Of a stretch of DNA of 64,000 nt, positions 1 to 10,849 are shown piece after piece. The notes beneath the pieces are model-generated. The model saw only the letters and a program-made list of their open reading frames with translations, was not told the DNA's origin and did no database searches. Source of the DNA: Chinchilla lanigera (lineage: Eukaryota > Chordata > Mammalia > Rodentia > Chinchillidae); NCBI RefSeq assembly GCF_000276665.1, contig NW_004955435.1, forward strand, positions 7,587,356-7,651,355. Reading direction: 5' to 3'. How positions within the stretch are numbered: position 1 is the first letter of the stretch; each line of letters starts with the position of its first letter. Position numbers and translations under genes: made by a program.

Positions 1-608
1 TCAATTTAAACATCTCACTATCTTGTTATAAATTTATTTTCCATCTCCTTTACTAAATTATTCATTATACAATTTGTTCTCATTTACGGAAACATTGATT
101 CTCTAGATCTTATTTTGCCCTCACTAATCTTTTTTATTTATCATAATTCTTTTATTACAGTTTAAACTTCATGTCTTCAATATAAACCATTTTCTTTCCC
201 GTATCCTCAACACCATTAAATAGTTACATGGGTTTGATTTTATAACTCTGTAGAAAGGATTTTAATCTGAGAGACCAGCCTTCCCATTCATAGCAACCTG
301 AATTGGTATACCTGAAGTAGTTTGCTAAAAGTCAGGCATGACGTATTGGGCAAAAGGAACTCTGGTAAATAGACCTGTGGTAGTAAGGGATGGGTGAGAG
401 GAAGTGTTCTGCAGTTGTCTGAGTGGGGCTCAGTCTTTTAGTGAGTCTGTATCTCTAGGCTCTGAACTTCACCAGGTCTCCCGGGTTTCTTTACCACTTA
501 AGGTGGGACAGGATGGCTACATGCTAGACTTGACATTTTACCTTCTCCCATTCAGTGGCCCATCCATACCTCACAAAATTCAATAGTTTAAGCTCTGGTA
601 AAGTAGCA
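1..608. other. Anonymous AT-rich DNA
   Basis: No gene or repeat that I can name. The sequence is AT-rich up to about 250, then mixed. The only open frame (404-586) is 60 codons with no recognisable domain. Confidence 0.5.
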
Positions 609-1000
609 TATTAGTCCATTGTCTGTAGCTACAAGAAAATTTGCTGATGACCCCGCCTTATAAAGAAAAGAAGTTTATTTGGTTCACATTGCTGGTGAAT
701 ATCCAAACAGCATGGCAATGGCCCCATGGCTGTGTTACATTATGGAAACAAATACAAAGCAAAGTAGCCCTATGTAAGGAGTCAAGCACGTAGAGTGGCC
801 TCATTTTATAGTAATCCATTCTAATGAGAGCTAACTAATCCGAAAACAGCAGCAACCATCCACTTTCTAAGGGAAGAGCCCATCACCTACTTATATTACA
901 CTGTGCCCCATCTTCGAAGAGCCCGGCCAACTCAACACCACCATCGTCAGGATCAAGTGTCCAGCTCACGGATGTGTGGAGGACACACCATAGCCAAACC
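609..1000 (-). mobile_element. MaLR-type LTR, degraded
   Basis: The plus strand begins TATTAGTCCATTGTCTGTAG and continues through AAGAAAAGAAGTTTATTTGG. This is the reverse complement of the 3' end of MST/MLT-type MaLR LTRs, where the AATAAA-containing end is followed by ...GGACTAATA. GC-richer LTR body follows to about 1000. No flanking duplication was recognised. Orientation is clear, subfamily is not. Confidence 0.5.
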
Positions 1001-3261
1001 GCAGCAAATAGCTTGTCTTGGACACAGGCCTTTTTGGGAGGAAACTGAATTCTCTGGTCCACATTCCCTTTGGCCTGAGAAAGTATAAGGACATATTTTT
1101 TCTGGACCTTCACTGTGAGAATTTGATAGAGATCTTCAGTGAAAAATTCATATTTTTATTAGACTTTAATGGAATTCTTTTGGTTGTTTTGTTGGAAAAC
1201 ACTACCAGAAGACTCAGGACAAAAACAAGGAGGATCACCATGGTGCTGTTGGGAGAAACGACGGACTCTTGGGTTAAGCGGTGGCAGCAGACTGATGGAA
1301 ATGAGGATATTGTAGAAACATTGGAAAGACAGAGAAAATGATGTGAGAACTGTGATACGATGCCAGGGGTATTAATTTAATACATTATGACTTAATTAGT
1401 GTGTTTTGAAGTAGCTTATTTGAAAGCTCACTCACGTAGATACTAAAATATTTCAGTACACCTGTTTTTGATAATTGTTCAAGTTTAACAGATTCATTGA
1501 TTTCTATGACATTTGAGGAATGAACACCCACTGGATTTTTGAACAAGTAAATTCGATTCTCAGGGAAAATTTTGACGTTCATGTTTTTGCAAAATACAAA
1601 AAGAAAATCTCCCCAAACTACAGCTAGATGAGACAAATTCAAATTGTTTCCCCTCCTCCAAATTTTTAGTATTAATGATTGTATACACAAATTTAGGGTT
1701 CTGGATAATTTTCCCATTTGCTAATTTTCATATATATATTTGTTAATGGTTGAAGTGAAGATAAAACAGGAAATGTGTACAATTTGATAATTATCTTAAT
1801 TTTTCTCCTGGTAAAATATCAATTAAAGCATTTATAAATTTTGTACTTTTTACATTTCCCAGATGACATTGGTAGATTTAAGAGCAGCAAAAATTTTTCT
1901 GTAATTATAAAATTTTTATGCATTGCATATATACAACACAAATGAAAAGTTTACAGCTTCAATGATTTTTACAAAGAGAACATATGTATCAGCAAGATCT
2001 GAAGAGAGAATTAGCCTAGTAGCAAAATCTAGGTTGATTTCTTGTGAGATGTCCCTGAAAGTCTCTCCTAGTAATTACCCATTCCTCAAGAATAATTACT
2101 ATGCTGATTTATTATAGTATAAATTAGTTTCACCTACTGTTCAACTTTATTAAAATGGAATTATGCAGTAAATATTAATGTATGTCATGTTTTATTCAGT
2201 AATATCTTTGAGACATTCTATACTATTACATATAAATATACTTATCCTTGTTGTATTCTATTATGAACCTATCAAAATTTATTTCTCTATGCTCCACTGA
2301 CAAAGATTTCATTTCCATTTTTAGATATTATATACATGTTCATCTCTTTCAGGGAACACATCTGAAAGTTCTGTAGTATACATAATTTAAGAATAAAAAT
2401 ATGTGGTTAATTTATACTCTATTGCTTGAAACTTACAGTAGTATGATTATTTTAAATGCATATTGAATTCAGAATAATGAATTTCTACATATTATTATTT
2501 TGATTGGTCATTACCTGGACCAACTGGTTATCAGTAGGTAAGGTCATATTAATGTCATTGACTGTAACTTTTATCCTAATTGTTTCTGTTTTTTTTCCTT
2601 TGTAAAAGAATATTAGTATATGTTTGCAACACTTAATAAATACATTCACTGTGGAGAATTGGTGCATTTGCATATTTCATCTTGATCCTTTTTATTTCTA
2701 CTATTTAATCTGAGGTTTTCCATATGAACAAAATTTCAATTTTCCTCCCTTGTATATTGTGTTTGCATGTGAAGACATGTACCCTCCTCTGCACTAGGCA
2801 CTAACCCAAAGAAGCAACCACATGTGAGAGTAGCCACTTACATTGATTAACAAAGTACAGTGAAACCAAACCATTGCTTTCTCCACTTATTTCCTTTCAG
2901 AGGGGGTCTTGTAATGGGTACTGTTGATGATTCTTTTATTAGTTAAAACATAGGATGAGACCTCTGAGCTTTCTTTTTCTGATAGGAATTAAAAGTAGCT
3001 TCAGGAAATGTAAAGAGTGCTTAGCACAGCAACAAAAATAATTTTCCTCTGGGAAATGTTTCCATCTGTAAGTTTAGCAGTACTGTAGAAGAAGAGAACC
3101 TGCCTATAGGGCAAACACAATTTTCATCATTCCTGGAAAAATTTGTTTGTCGCATGTGTTTTGGATGACCCCACACATCTCACAAGCTACATCATAAAAA
3201 TCCAATTGTCTTTCAAAGTAGGATAGTAGTTTAAAATGCATCATGGTGATTTACAAGAAAT

Positions 3262-3263
<2 letters not shown>
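1001..3263. other. Anonymous AT-rich DNA, no gene seen
   Basis: Frames here are short (at most about 110 codons at 1385-1717 minus) and low in complexity. I recognise no domain, promoter or named repeat, although very old L1 fragments cannot be excluded by eye. Confidence 0.45.

Positions 3264-3309
<46 letters not shown>
3264..3309. repeat. (CA)n microsatellite
   Basis: Uninterrupted AC dinucleotide run of about 46 bases. It creates the polyvaline/cysteine stretch seen in a spurious minus-strand frame. Confidence 0.97.
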
Positions 3310-3312
<3 letters not shown>

Positions 3313-3765
3313 GCTCCTAACTTGCCTAGATTCAGGGTCAGCTGTGAAAGACTTTCCTAAGAGGTGGATGGAATTGTTTTGAGTCAACTTCAAGACGTAC
3401 CTACAGAATGAGCCCAGTCCAACATGGAAGGAACACAGTTGAAGACAGTAACTCTTCACAGTTTGTGCCAATTTGAAAAGAACCTTTGCTAATATGGATG
3501 CCACTAGAGTGTCATAGCTGTAAAATGAAAGGAGAGGAAAGTAAAAGCTATAATGACAGGCTTTATCTCAAGATGACCCAAATTCTGAAAAGAAAACAGA
3601 GACAAAGCAAAATCATTGCAACTCAAGTATGAGTGAACACTCTAATATATATAAAACTTTACATATAAAGTAAAACTATATTTTTTAATACCATTGATTT
3701 TTCAAAATCCACTGTAAAACACTATATTAGGTCACAAAATCAGGACCTAAATTTGAGTTCAAAAG
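3310..3765. other. Anonymous DNA
   Basis: No recognised gene or repeat between the (CA)n tract and the LINE-1 fragment. Confidence 0.45.
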
Positions 3766-3771
3766 TTTGGA

Positions 3772-4184
3772 TCAAGGTCTGAAAGTCTATCTTCAGCTTC
3801 ATTCAGGTGGTTTTGCAAGCTTTCAATGTAATTTTTAATTTCCTGTGTATCTGTTTGCATTTGTTTCATACATGCTAGCTCTTTTCTATATTGTTCCCTG
3901 AAGGTTTCCATGGGTTGTCTATGCTCTTCTATTTTCTTGTCTATGTCATCTTTGGGTATGCTGAACATTTCTTTCATTATTGTGATCATTTCTTTTCTCA
4001 CCTGTGACATTATTTCTGATCTGATGTCTTCTATGGCCTGATGGAGTTGTGTCTTTATTTCAGTTGCTATCATTTCAGAAATTTCTGGTGTATTACTTCC
4101 AGGCTCTTCTGTGTTGATGTCTCCTGGATTTGTTTTGGGTGATATGGAGGTCTGGGATTGCATTTTTCTCCTTGGTTTTGTCAT
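3772..4184 (-). pseudogene. L1 ORF1p N-terminal and coiled-coil part (inverted piece)
   Basis: Open frame on the minus strand from an ATG at 4182-4184. The residues read as the variable N-terminus of L1 ORF1p (MTKPRRKMQS...) followed by a Lys/Glu-rich heptad-repeat coiled coil (about residues 35-135). In family terms ORF1p is the trimeric RNA-binding chaperone of the L1 ribonucleoprotein, and this piece would be the trimerisation region. The frame runs off the L1 homology after RLSDL, where it meets unrelated flank. About 45 bases of upstream L1 leader (4185-4230) precede the ATG. No frameshift is visible within this piece, but it cannot make a complete protein because the RNA-binding half is on the other strand. 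Confidence 0.8.
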
Positions 4185-4227
4185 TTTTGAAGATCCAGAG
4201 GCTTCCTGAGTGCAGCCTCACTCTCCT

Positions 4228-4776
4228 GATAGACTTTCAGACCTTGAAGACAGCATGGCAGCTAGCGACCGGGAAAGAACAGATCTCGTAAAAACAACAA
4301 GGAACCAGGAAATAACAATTCAGTAACTGCAAGACGAGGCAAAGAAAAACAATGTCAGGGTAATAGGCATTAATGAAACAGCAGGTGTCAACACAAATGC
4401 CGTAAAAAGACCATTTGCAGAAATAATAGCAGAAAATTTCCCAGGCATGGAAAAAGAATTGGACATCCAGATAAGTGAAGCATATTGAACTCCAGTTAAT
4501 CATAACCAAAATAAATCTACACCTAGACATATAGTGATCAAGATCCCAGAAACTCAACAAAAGCTCAGAATATTTAAAGCTGTTAGAGAAAAGGAACAGA
4601 TCACCTATAAAGGTAAGCTTATTAGAATCACAGCAGACTTCTCAGCCACTAAGGCAAGAAGAGCTTGGAGTGAAGTATTTCAGGTACTGAAAGAAAACAA
4701 CTTCCAACCCAGATTGATGTACCCTGAAAAGTTATTTTTCAAATTTAATGAAGAAATAAAATACTTTCATGAAAAA
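4228..4776 (+). pseudogene. L1 ORF1p RRM and C-terminal domain part
   Basis: One plus-strand frame reads from the end of the coiled coil (RLSDLEDS...) through an NNVRVIGI core typical of the ORF1p RRM domain. It then reads through PRHIVIKIPE and VREKEQITYKGKLIRITADFSA, matching the conserved C-terminal domain, and stops matching at NEEIKYFHEKF. The family protein normally continues for a further 40 or so residues. Two in-frame stops break it: TAA at 4324-4326 and TGA at 4486-4488. The ARRAW segment and FQPRLMYPEKL block are the usual C-terminal landmarks. The plus-strand open segment 4534-4782 is only the part after the last stop. Confidence 0.85.
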
Positions 4777-4789
4777 TTTTGATCAAAGA

Positions 4790-5239
4790 CAAAGTTATTT
4801 CCTCTAGGCTTCAATATTTTTTATAGAATGGGTACACATGTAAGAATATCCTTGTCAAATAGATCATTTTGGGAGAAATTATTTATGGCAATATGTAAAG
4901 TCTTGACCTTATTTTCTAGCAAAGAGAACCTTATATTTTACTGGGTGAGGAATTGTGATATAAAGCTTTTGGAGATAGAGAAACAGAAGTGTACTTATGG
5001 TGCATGATCAAATGTATAAATACTGCATATATAATTGTATATGTCATCAAACAATACCAGAGAAACATTGATTGTTTTCTACAGTTACATGAAAAAGTTA
5101 CATGAAAAAGTTTAATTCATGCTCAACAATTTTTGTCCTGTGCTTTAGAGGAGCATTTCCATTCAAACCTTTAGAGACAGAGCACCTTTAGAATTTAGTT
5201 TAGTGTGAGAACTTGTTAGCAAATGTGGCAGATGACATA
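4790..5239. other. Anonymous AT-rich DNA
   Basis: No gene or nameable repeat seen. A small direct repeat, GTTACATGAAAAA, occurs twice in tandem near 5083-5110. Confidence 0.45.
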
Positions 5240-6010
5240 GTTTTCACAGTATAGGTGCATTTTTATAGAATATAAAATTTAAATAATAGTTATACACAAA
5301 TGCTACCTCTACTTTAGTACAAAATTTCATAAATGATACAATCACATTAATAATCCATTATAAGCCACCATTAACATGTCTATGAAACCCAGATTTTCTT
5401 ATGCAGTGTTGTTATTTCTCTCTCTTGATTCTCTACTCTTATACCATATTCCTAGGCAACCACTGATCTGGTTTCTGCTGCTATTAGCTTGTGTTTGTAT
5501 TTTACAGCTCTATATTATAGAATCATACAACATGGATGCCTTTGTCATTTGTTTATTGGCTTCCTTCATTCACGTATTTTTGAGATTTACCCATGTTGTT
5601 GCATTAGTCAACGTTTCATTCCTCTTACTTCTGAGTAATATTTTATTATATGGATATATTACATTTGTTTTCCTATACACAAATTGTTCCCAGTTTGGGG
5701 CTATTATAAATAAAGTTAATAATAATGTTTACACACAAGTCTTCTTATGGAAATTTACTAGTTCAGAGTTATTGGGTAATTACCCAGAGAAATAATTTTG
5801 TATATGTCTATCTAAGTTTTAGAAACCTAACAAGTATCTTCCCCATGTATTTTTGTTACTAGCAGATCAGAGAATTTCAATTGTTCTCCAGCCTTGTAAA
5901 TAATAGGTACAGTCAATCTTATTAATTTTTCTGCTTTTACTAGGGGAAAAGTGTTGTCTCAATATAGTTTTAATTTTCAAGTCCTTAATATTTGATATTG
6001 AGAATTTCTA
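5240..6010 (-). mobile_element. Ancient LINE-1 (L1M) 3' region
   Basis: The plus strand shows, in order, several landmarks that sit antisense in old mammalian L1M 3' ends. These are the GGCAACCACTGATCTG block, AGAATCATACAACATGGATG, a TTTGAGATTTACCCATGTTGTTGCAT block, and CAGTTTGGGGCTATTATAAATAAAG. The overlapping 139-codon plus frame (5376-5795) is therefore an antisense chance frame. Confidence 0.75.
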
Positions 6011-6447
6011 AATATAATTATTTGACAATCATACATACTCTTTGATAAAATGCCTGTTTAAATATACTGCCTATTATATTTTCACTTTTGTGTTCTTGTA
6101 TTTAGTTTTGAGAGATCATTGCAAGTCTTTCATAACATATACTTTATGATTATTATTTCATTGCTTTAAACTGCCTTTCAGAAAGCAGAAATTTTAAAGT
6201 TTTGATAAAATCCATTTTATTCTATGGAATTTTCTCTCATGTTTTTAAATCAAGGAAATGTTTTAAAACTAAGGTCAGAGAGACTTGAACAGTGATTGGA
6301 ATTATTAGCTGTATCATGTATATATGATATATGAATAATAAATTGTGAATTGATTTTTATATATGGTATGAAGCATTATTTATGTTCTTGGAGGGGAGAG
6401 CTATGTGTGCATTTTAAAATAGTGAGCACAATTTGTTGAACAAAATG
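6011..6447. other. Anonymous AT-rich DNA
   Basis: No gene or named repeat seen; short low-complexity AT segments. Confidence 0.4.
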
Positions 6448-6667
6448 ATCATTTTTCCATTAAGGCTTTATGCATCTTTGTAAAATTCAATTGTTCATAT
6501 ATAAAATGTGATTGAAAAATATGGTGAACACTTATGTTAAGACAATTCATTATAGATATCATTTTTCCATTAAGGCTTTATGCATCTTTGTAAAATTCAA
6601 TTGTTCATATATAAAATGTGATTGAAAAATATGGCGAACACTTATGTTAAGACAATTCATTATAGTT
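6448..6667. repeat. Recent 110-bp tandem duplication
   Basis: Two back-to-back copies, 6448-6557 and 6558-6667, start with ATCATTTTTCCATTAAGG and end near ATTCATTATAG. I see only two differences: a T/C change (TGGTGAAC against TGGCGAAC) and the next-to-last base. The near-identity implies a recent duplication. Confidence 0.95.
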
Positions 6668-7249
6668 AAAGGTACATTGCGAGTAGTCTCTCTCAAATCA
6701 CTCCCTCTCCCTTCGAACATACTTATCTCTCATTCTTGCCAGTATATCTTAGGTTGTGCTGTCTTCAGTGTCCTGAGTCTACTCAAACATCAAGCTTGCT
6801 ATGATCTTTTTCACTTTGTGGAGAAGCCAGAAACCCGCATAGTACTAGATCTGCTAAATAAAGCAGATGAGGACACACAGCTCAATGGCATTGGGCAGGA
6901 GCAGTCATTATATTTTTGTCACACCACATAAAGACACTCGCGGAAGAGGACTAACAGAGCTGCTTCAGAAAGTGACAAGAATAGTGGGATTCAGTGTGTT
7001 TAAAACAAGAGGAAGAACTTTGTACAGTATTTGTTGATGGTAACTTTTTAGTGTAATAAATTTTTAATTTAAATATTCACTCTATTTTGATCACACTTGG
7101 TTTTTGTCTATTTTTAGATTCTATATTCTGTTTCATTAATGATCATATTACCAGAATGACATAATTTTCATTGTTATTTCTGCATGCTACTTGAGATCAG
7201 ATATTATACAATCTATTTGAAGTTTTAAAAGAATTTAGAGCTTTCTCTT
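6668..7249. other. Unrecognised segment with a 3'-UTR-like end
   Basis: Non-repetitive sequence of more even composition than its flanks. It ends near 7056-7075 with an AATAAA followed by AT-rich sequence. It could be the tail of an old processed pseudogene or LTR. I recognise no protein in the 95-codon frame at 6644-6931. Confidence 0.25.
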
Positions 7250-7700
7250 TTCTCTGTAATCATGAGAAACAGCTTCTCAATTTGGATTGCTGGCGTTTTG
7301 CTAGGGATTATGTTGAATCCATTGATCAGTTTGAGAATCAACAATAACACTGAGTCATCTGACCAGTTAATATGACATATTCATCTTATTTGTTTAGAAC
7401 TCTTTTCCCCTCTTGATGATTTAAGTTTTATTTTGCAAGTTTTGCCCCCTTTTATCAGCCATACCCCTAGGTATTTCATTTTTTTTCATGCTCACATACA
7501 TGGTACTGTCTTTAGATTTCAATTATTTTTTTTATTGTGTGTACATAGAAATTGATTTTATACGTTGATTTTCTATTGTGCAACCTTACTTAACTTATTT
7601 TTTTAGTTCTAGTTTCCAAATACTTGGAGATATTCTACAGATTTTCTCTTTTTGGTTTTTAGGTTAATTCTGGTATGGTCAATAAAATCCTTTGTATGAA
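7250..7700 (-). mobile_element. LINE-1 ORF2 fragment
   Basis: Antisense L1 ORF2 landmarks appear in the usual order: GATTATGTTGAATCCATTGATCAG, CCTAGGTATTTCATTTTTTT, and TTCTATTGTGCAACCTTACT followed by TTAGTTCTAG. Heavily mutated, no usable frame. Confidence 0.65.
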
Positions 7701-7895
7701 TTTCATTTTTAAAGTTTTATCCAATTTTGTTTTATAGATTATACTCCTCATTTGTTTGTTTGCAGAATAGTCTATAAAATAAAATAGCCTTGGTTAGATC
7801 AAACCAGTTCTTCAAGTGTTTTGTCAGTCACTAGGAGAGAAATACTGAAATAAGGATTATAATTTTAGAATTGCCTACTTCTCCCTGCAATTGTG

Positions 7896-8420
7896 TCAGA
7901 TTTTTTTTATTTTAAAGAGACAAAAGTAAGAAGAGACCAAAAACATCAATAAAAATGATACAGAATTTCAGAACAAGATGATAGGAAATTAAAAATGGTT
8001 ATTACATTGCATATTGTTATCTTCAAAGTAGTTGCTCAGATTACCAGGAAGCGGCATGCAAAATTGATCAGACAATATAAACACTAACTGTTCCTACCAA
8101 TGAACTAATAGAAATCAGTAGTCCAATTATTGTAGCTGTCTTGCATATATATACATACCTTTCTCCTCCTTCCTTCTTTTCTCTTTCCCCATCCCAGTTG
8201 TTCTTTCCTTTTGAGCAGTTTCTTTCCCTTTCACTATACCTATTTTACCTTTTGGATTTTATTTAATTTTTCAGGTTTTTACACTAGGGAAGACAATACG
8301 ATGTTCACACATGTGATTTTGATTTATTTCACTTATGAGTATGATCTCTACTTCCATCCATTTACTTAGAAAAGCCTCGAGTTTAATCTTTTGATCTTTC
8401 CATTGTATTTTGAAGCTCTC
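7896..8420 (-). mobile_element. L1 3'-end module with T-rich leader
   Basis: The segment starts with a T-rich run and the module AAAAATGATACAGAATTTCA ... GATGATAGG ... TTGTTATCTTCAAAG. It passes a pyrimidine tract and reaches TTGATTTATTTCACTTATGAG, which is antisense to the conserved end of L1 ORF2. So this is an L1 3' UTR plus ORF2 end on the minus strand. The same module recurs at about 10312, 23605 and 36790-37575. Confidence 0.65.
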
Positions 8421-8559
8421 TTACTTGATACCTAGACGTGGAACTATATGTCCTCTTTATGAATTTACCCCATTTCTTTATGAAATAAACTTAATTCCTG
8501 TTAGTCTTCCAGAGTTGATATCTACTTAATCTAGTGTTAACATAAAATATGTTTTCATT

Positions 8560-8950
8560 GTTTTACTTTCAACCTTTTTTTTTCTTTGTGTAAAATGAGT
8601 TTGTTGTAAGCAGCTCATACTCCTACCCTGATTTGTTTTAGTGTAATTTGGCAGACTTTTTCTCTCACTGGGGTGTTTTGAGTGATTAAATTTAACATAT
8701 ACATATTTAGTTTTGAATCTCTTATCCCGTTATTTATTTATTGTTTGCATGTCGTATTTATTTTCCTCCTTTTCTACTTTCTTTGTGATTGAATGTTTTA
8801 TTTTTTATCTCTTTTGTTGATTCTATGTTAGATTTTTTGTCGATTTGATGGGTAGAACTCTGTTTTATTATACTAGTATTTTCATTAGTTTATAGTTTAC
8901 ATATTAACTCATCACAGTCCATTTTAAAAGATTCATTTAAATTCTCAAAT
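8560..8950 (-). mobile_element. Old LINE-1 fragment
   Basis: The segment TTGTGTAAAATGAGTTTGTTGTAAGCAGCTCAT and the following T-rich text resemble an antisense L1 interior block (the ...GTAAGCAGCATAT landmark). Strongly diverged, and boundaries are approximate. Confidence 0.4.
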
Positions 8951-9249
8951 ATATAATACTATTCATATATTTTTTGTAGCTTTATGGTTTTTAACATGAG
9001 ATAAATATATGTATAAAATTTAAAACTTATACATTTACATAAGTTATAACCCCATAACTCATTATTATTTTTAGTAAAACAATCATAGTTTTTTGAAACT
9101 TATGTAAGAAAAAGTCATATATATATGTAATTTCTAGTTTTAGTGGGAATATATGTCTGTATGAATATTTGTTTCACTTGTATGAATGCCTTCCTTAACA
9201 TTTGTTGCAGAATGTGTGGACAGACTACAGCGATCATGATCCTACCTTC

Positions 9250-9658
9250 CAAGTCGTTCAGCCTTCTCCTTTTGAGTTTAGGAGAGGCGCAGTGTGGGTC
9301 TCAAATGTCAAAACCCTGTGAGATGAAGGCATGTTCCCTGGGATGGTGCTATGAGGAAGTGGTGGAAACTTTAAGCGGTGGGTCCCGATGAGAGATCACT
9401 GGGAATGTACCTTCACAGAGCATCATGAGACCCTGGTCTCTTTCTCTCTTTCTGTTAATTCCCAGCCGTGAGGTGAATAGACTTTGATCCATCACATACC
9501 ACCTCTGTGACTGCTGTGAGTCATAGGCCTAAACGCAACAGGGCCGATTAATAATGACTAAATCTTCCAACATTGTGAACCCAACTAAACCTTTCAATTC
9601 ATAAACTGATGATCTCAAGTACAGTATTCATTACAGCAACAGAAAACGGCCTAACTCA
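9250..9658 (+). mobile_element. MaLR LTR (rodent ORR1/MT-like)
   Basis: LTR landmarks in order: CCCTGTGAGATGAAGGC, GGTGCTATGAGGAAGTGGTGGAAACTTTA, GTGGGTCCCGATGAG, CATCATGAGACCCTGGTC, CCCAACTAAACCTTTCAATTC, and the end CAGCAACAGAAAACGGCCTAACTCA. The canonical AATAAA is degraded to AACTAAAC. It abuts another LTR in the same orientation. Confidence 0.75.
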
Positions 9659-9659
9659 A

Positions 9660-10163
9660 GAAGCGAACTGTGGCACACTTCTTCCTGAGAGTACAGCTAA
9701 CACGATGGACATCATTTCCATGACTATGTTCCGTTTTATAGCAAAGCTGATGAGACGTCAGGCCTGTGATTGTTATGCTATGTAAGGCTGTGTTTTTTAC
9801 AGGAGACTCACTCTTGCTTTCCTCCTGCCTTTTAGGGAGCATGGTGTCATAACCTGAGCTGCTCCTCAAGAAGACAATGGGATAAGAAATGTTGCCATCT
9901 TCCAGGAGCTAAGAGCAGCCTCCAGCCATGCCAGTAAGACCCAAAATGTCCAGTCCTAGACACTAAAGGAAATTAATTCTACCAAAAAAACAAAATAATG
10001 TTTTCCATTGGACGCTAAAGAGAAGGCAACCCAGCTGACAATTTATAGTTGGATGTGATCTTGAAATAGAAAATCCAGCTACCTATAAAATAATAAAAAG
10101 TATATTGTTTTAAGCTGTTAAGTTTGTGGTGGTTTGTTGCACAGAAGTAGTAAATTAATGAGG
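9660..10163 (+). mobile_element. MLT1-like LTR
   Basis: Internal TTCCGTTTTATAGCAAAGCTGATGAGACGTCA and the 3' end TATTGTTTTAAGCTGTTAAGTTTGTGGT...GTAGTAAATTAATG match an old mammalian LTR of MLT1 type. It sits directly after the MaLR LTR with almost no spacer. Confidence 0.65.
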
Positions 10164-10311
10164 AGGGTTTGTGAGGTAAAATATTTCAGTGTTTTTGTTT
10201 GAACACACCTTCATTCTAACAGTCCTTTAAACATTTTGCCACAATTTAATCCAATTTACAACTTTTATTGTTATTAGTAACCTTACATGTGCTCCTCTGT
10301 ATATACTTTTT

Positions 10312-10455
10312 TACTGTAAAGATAAAAAAACTAACAAAACAACAATGAAGACAAAAACAAAACAACACAAAAACAACAAAAATGATACTTGACCTCAAAA
10401 CAAAATGATAGGAATTAATAATGGTTGCTATATTACATATTGTTAGGTTTATAAT
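10312..10455 (-). mobile_element. L1 3'-end module, short copy
   Basis: Same module as at 7896 and 36790: A-rich AAACAACAAAAATGATAC, then CCTCAAAACAAAATGATAGGAATTAA and ATATTGTTAGG. It stops after about 140 bases. Confidence 0.6.
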
Positions 10456-10849
10456 TTTTTTTATCTCTAAGAGCTTTTAAGATATTTACTCTTTATTAGT
10501 TCTTTTGAGGAGTTTTATTATCATGGGCATTGGTATAGTTTCTCTCTTCTCTTTTCTCTTTCTGTACGTACTTGTAAATAATGGAGTTTTCTATTTCCAG
10601 GGCAGCTTGAATATGAAAACAGTCACACATGCTCAAGCTTTTTGCATCCTCTCTATCATCTCCTGCAGAAACTACAATCACATCTATATTATGCAGTTTG
10701 AAATTGACCCAACCTGGTTAACGGTCCCCTCATTTTTAAAGTTCTTTTTTTCCATGTTTCATTTTGGAGAGTTTTTATTTCTATTACTTCCAAGTTCATT
10801 GATTATTTCTGTGACAGTGCATAATCCAACCATTAATCCTACTAAGTAA

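Larger units (their letters stand above)
3766..4788. mobile_element. LINE-1 ORF1-only insertion with inverted 5' part (twin-primed)
   Basis: The left part (3772-4230) carries the start of L1 ORF1 on the minus strand. The right part (4228-4776) carries the rest of ORF1 on the plus strand. Exactly 20 bases at 3772-3791 (minus) recur at 4228-4247 (plus), so both halves overlap at the same codons (RLSDL). This is the layout left by twin priming during L1 integration. A candidate imperfect target duplication flanks it: TTTGGATCAAGG at 3766-3777 and TTTTGATCAAAG at 4777-4788 (10 of 12 identical). There is no ORF2, no 3' UTR and only a very short A run. An AATAAA at 4755-4760 lies just before the 3' end, suggesting a prematurely polyadenylated L1 RNA as template. 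Confidence 0.8.

Noticed and set aside
3241..3504. Minus-strand frame with a Cys/Val repeat
   Set aside because: The repeat is translation of the (CA)n microsatellite.
5376..5795. 139-codon hydrophobic plus-strand frame resembling a membrane protein
   Set aside because: The hydrophobicity comes from T-rich antisense L1M sequence; the L1 landmarks are in order across it.
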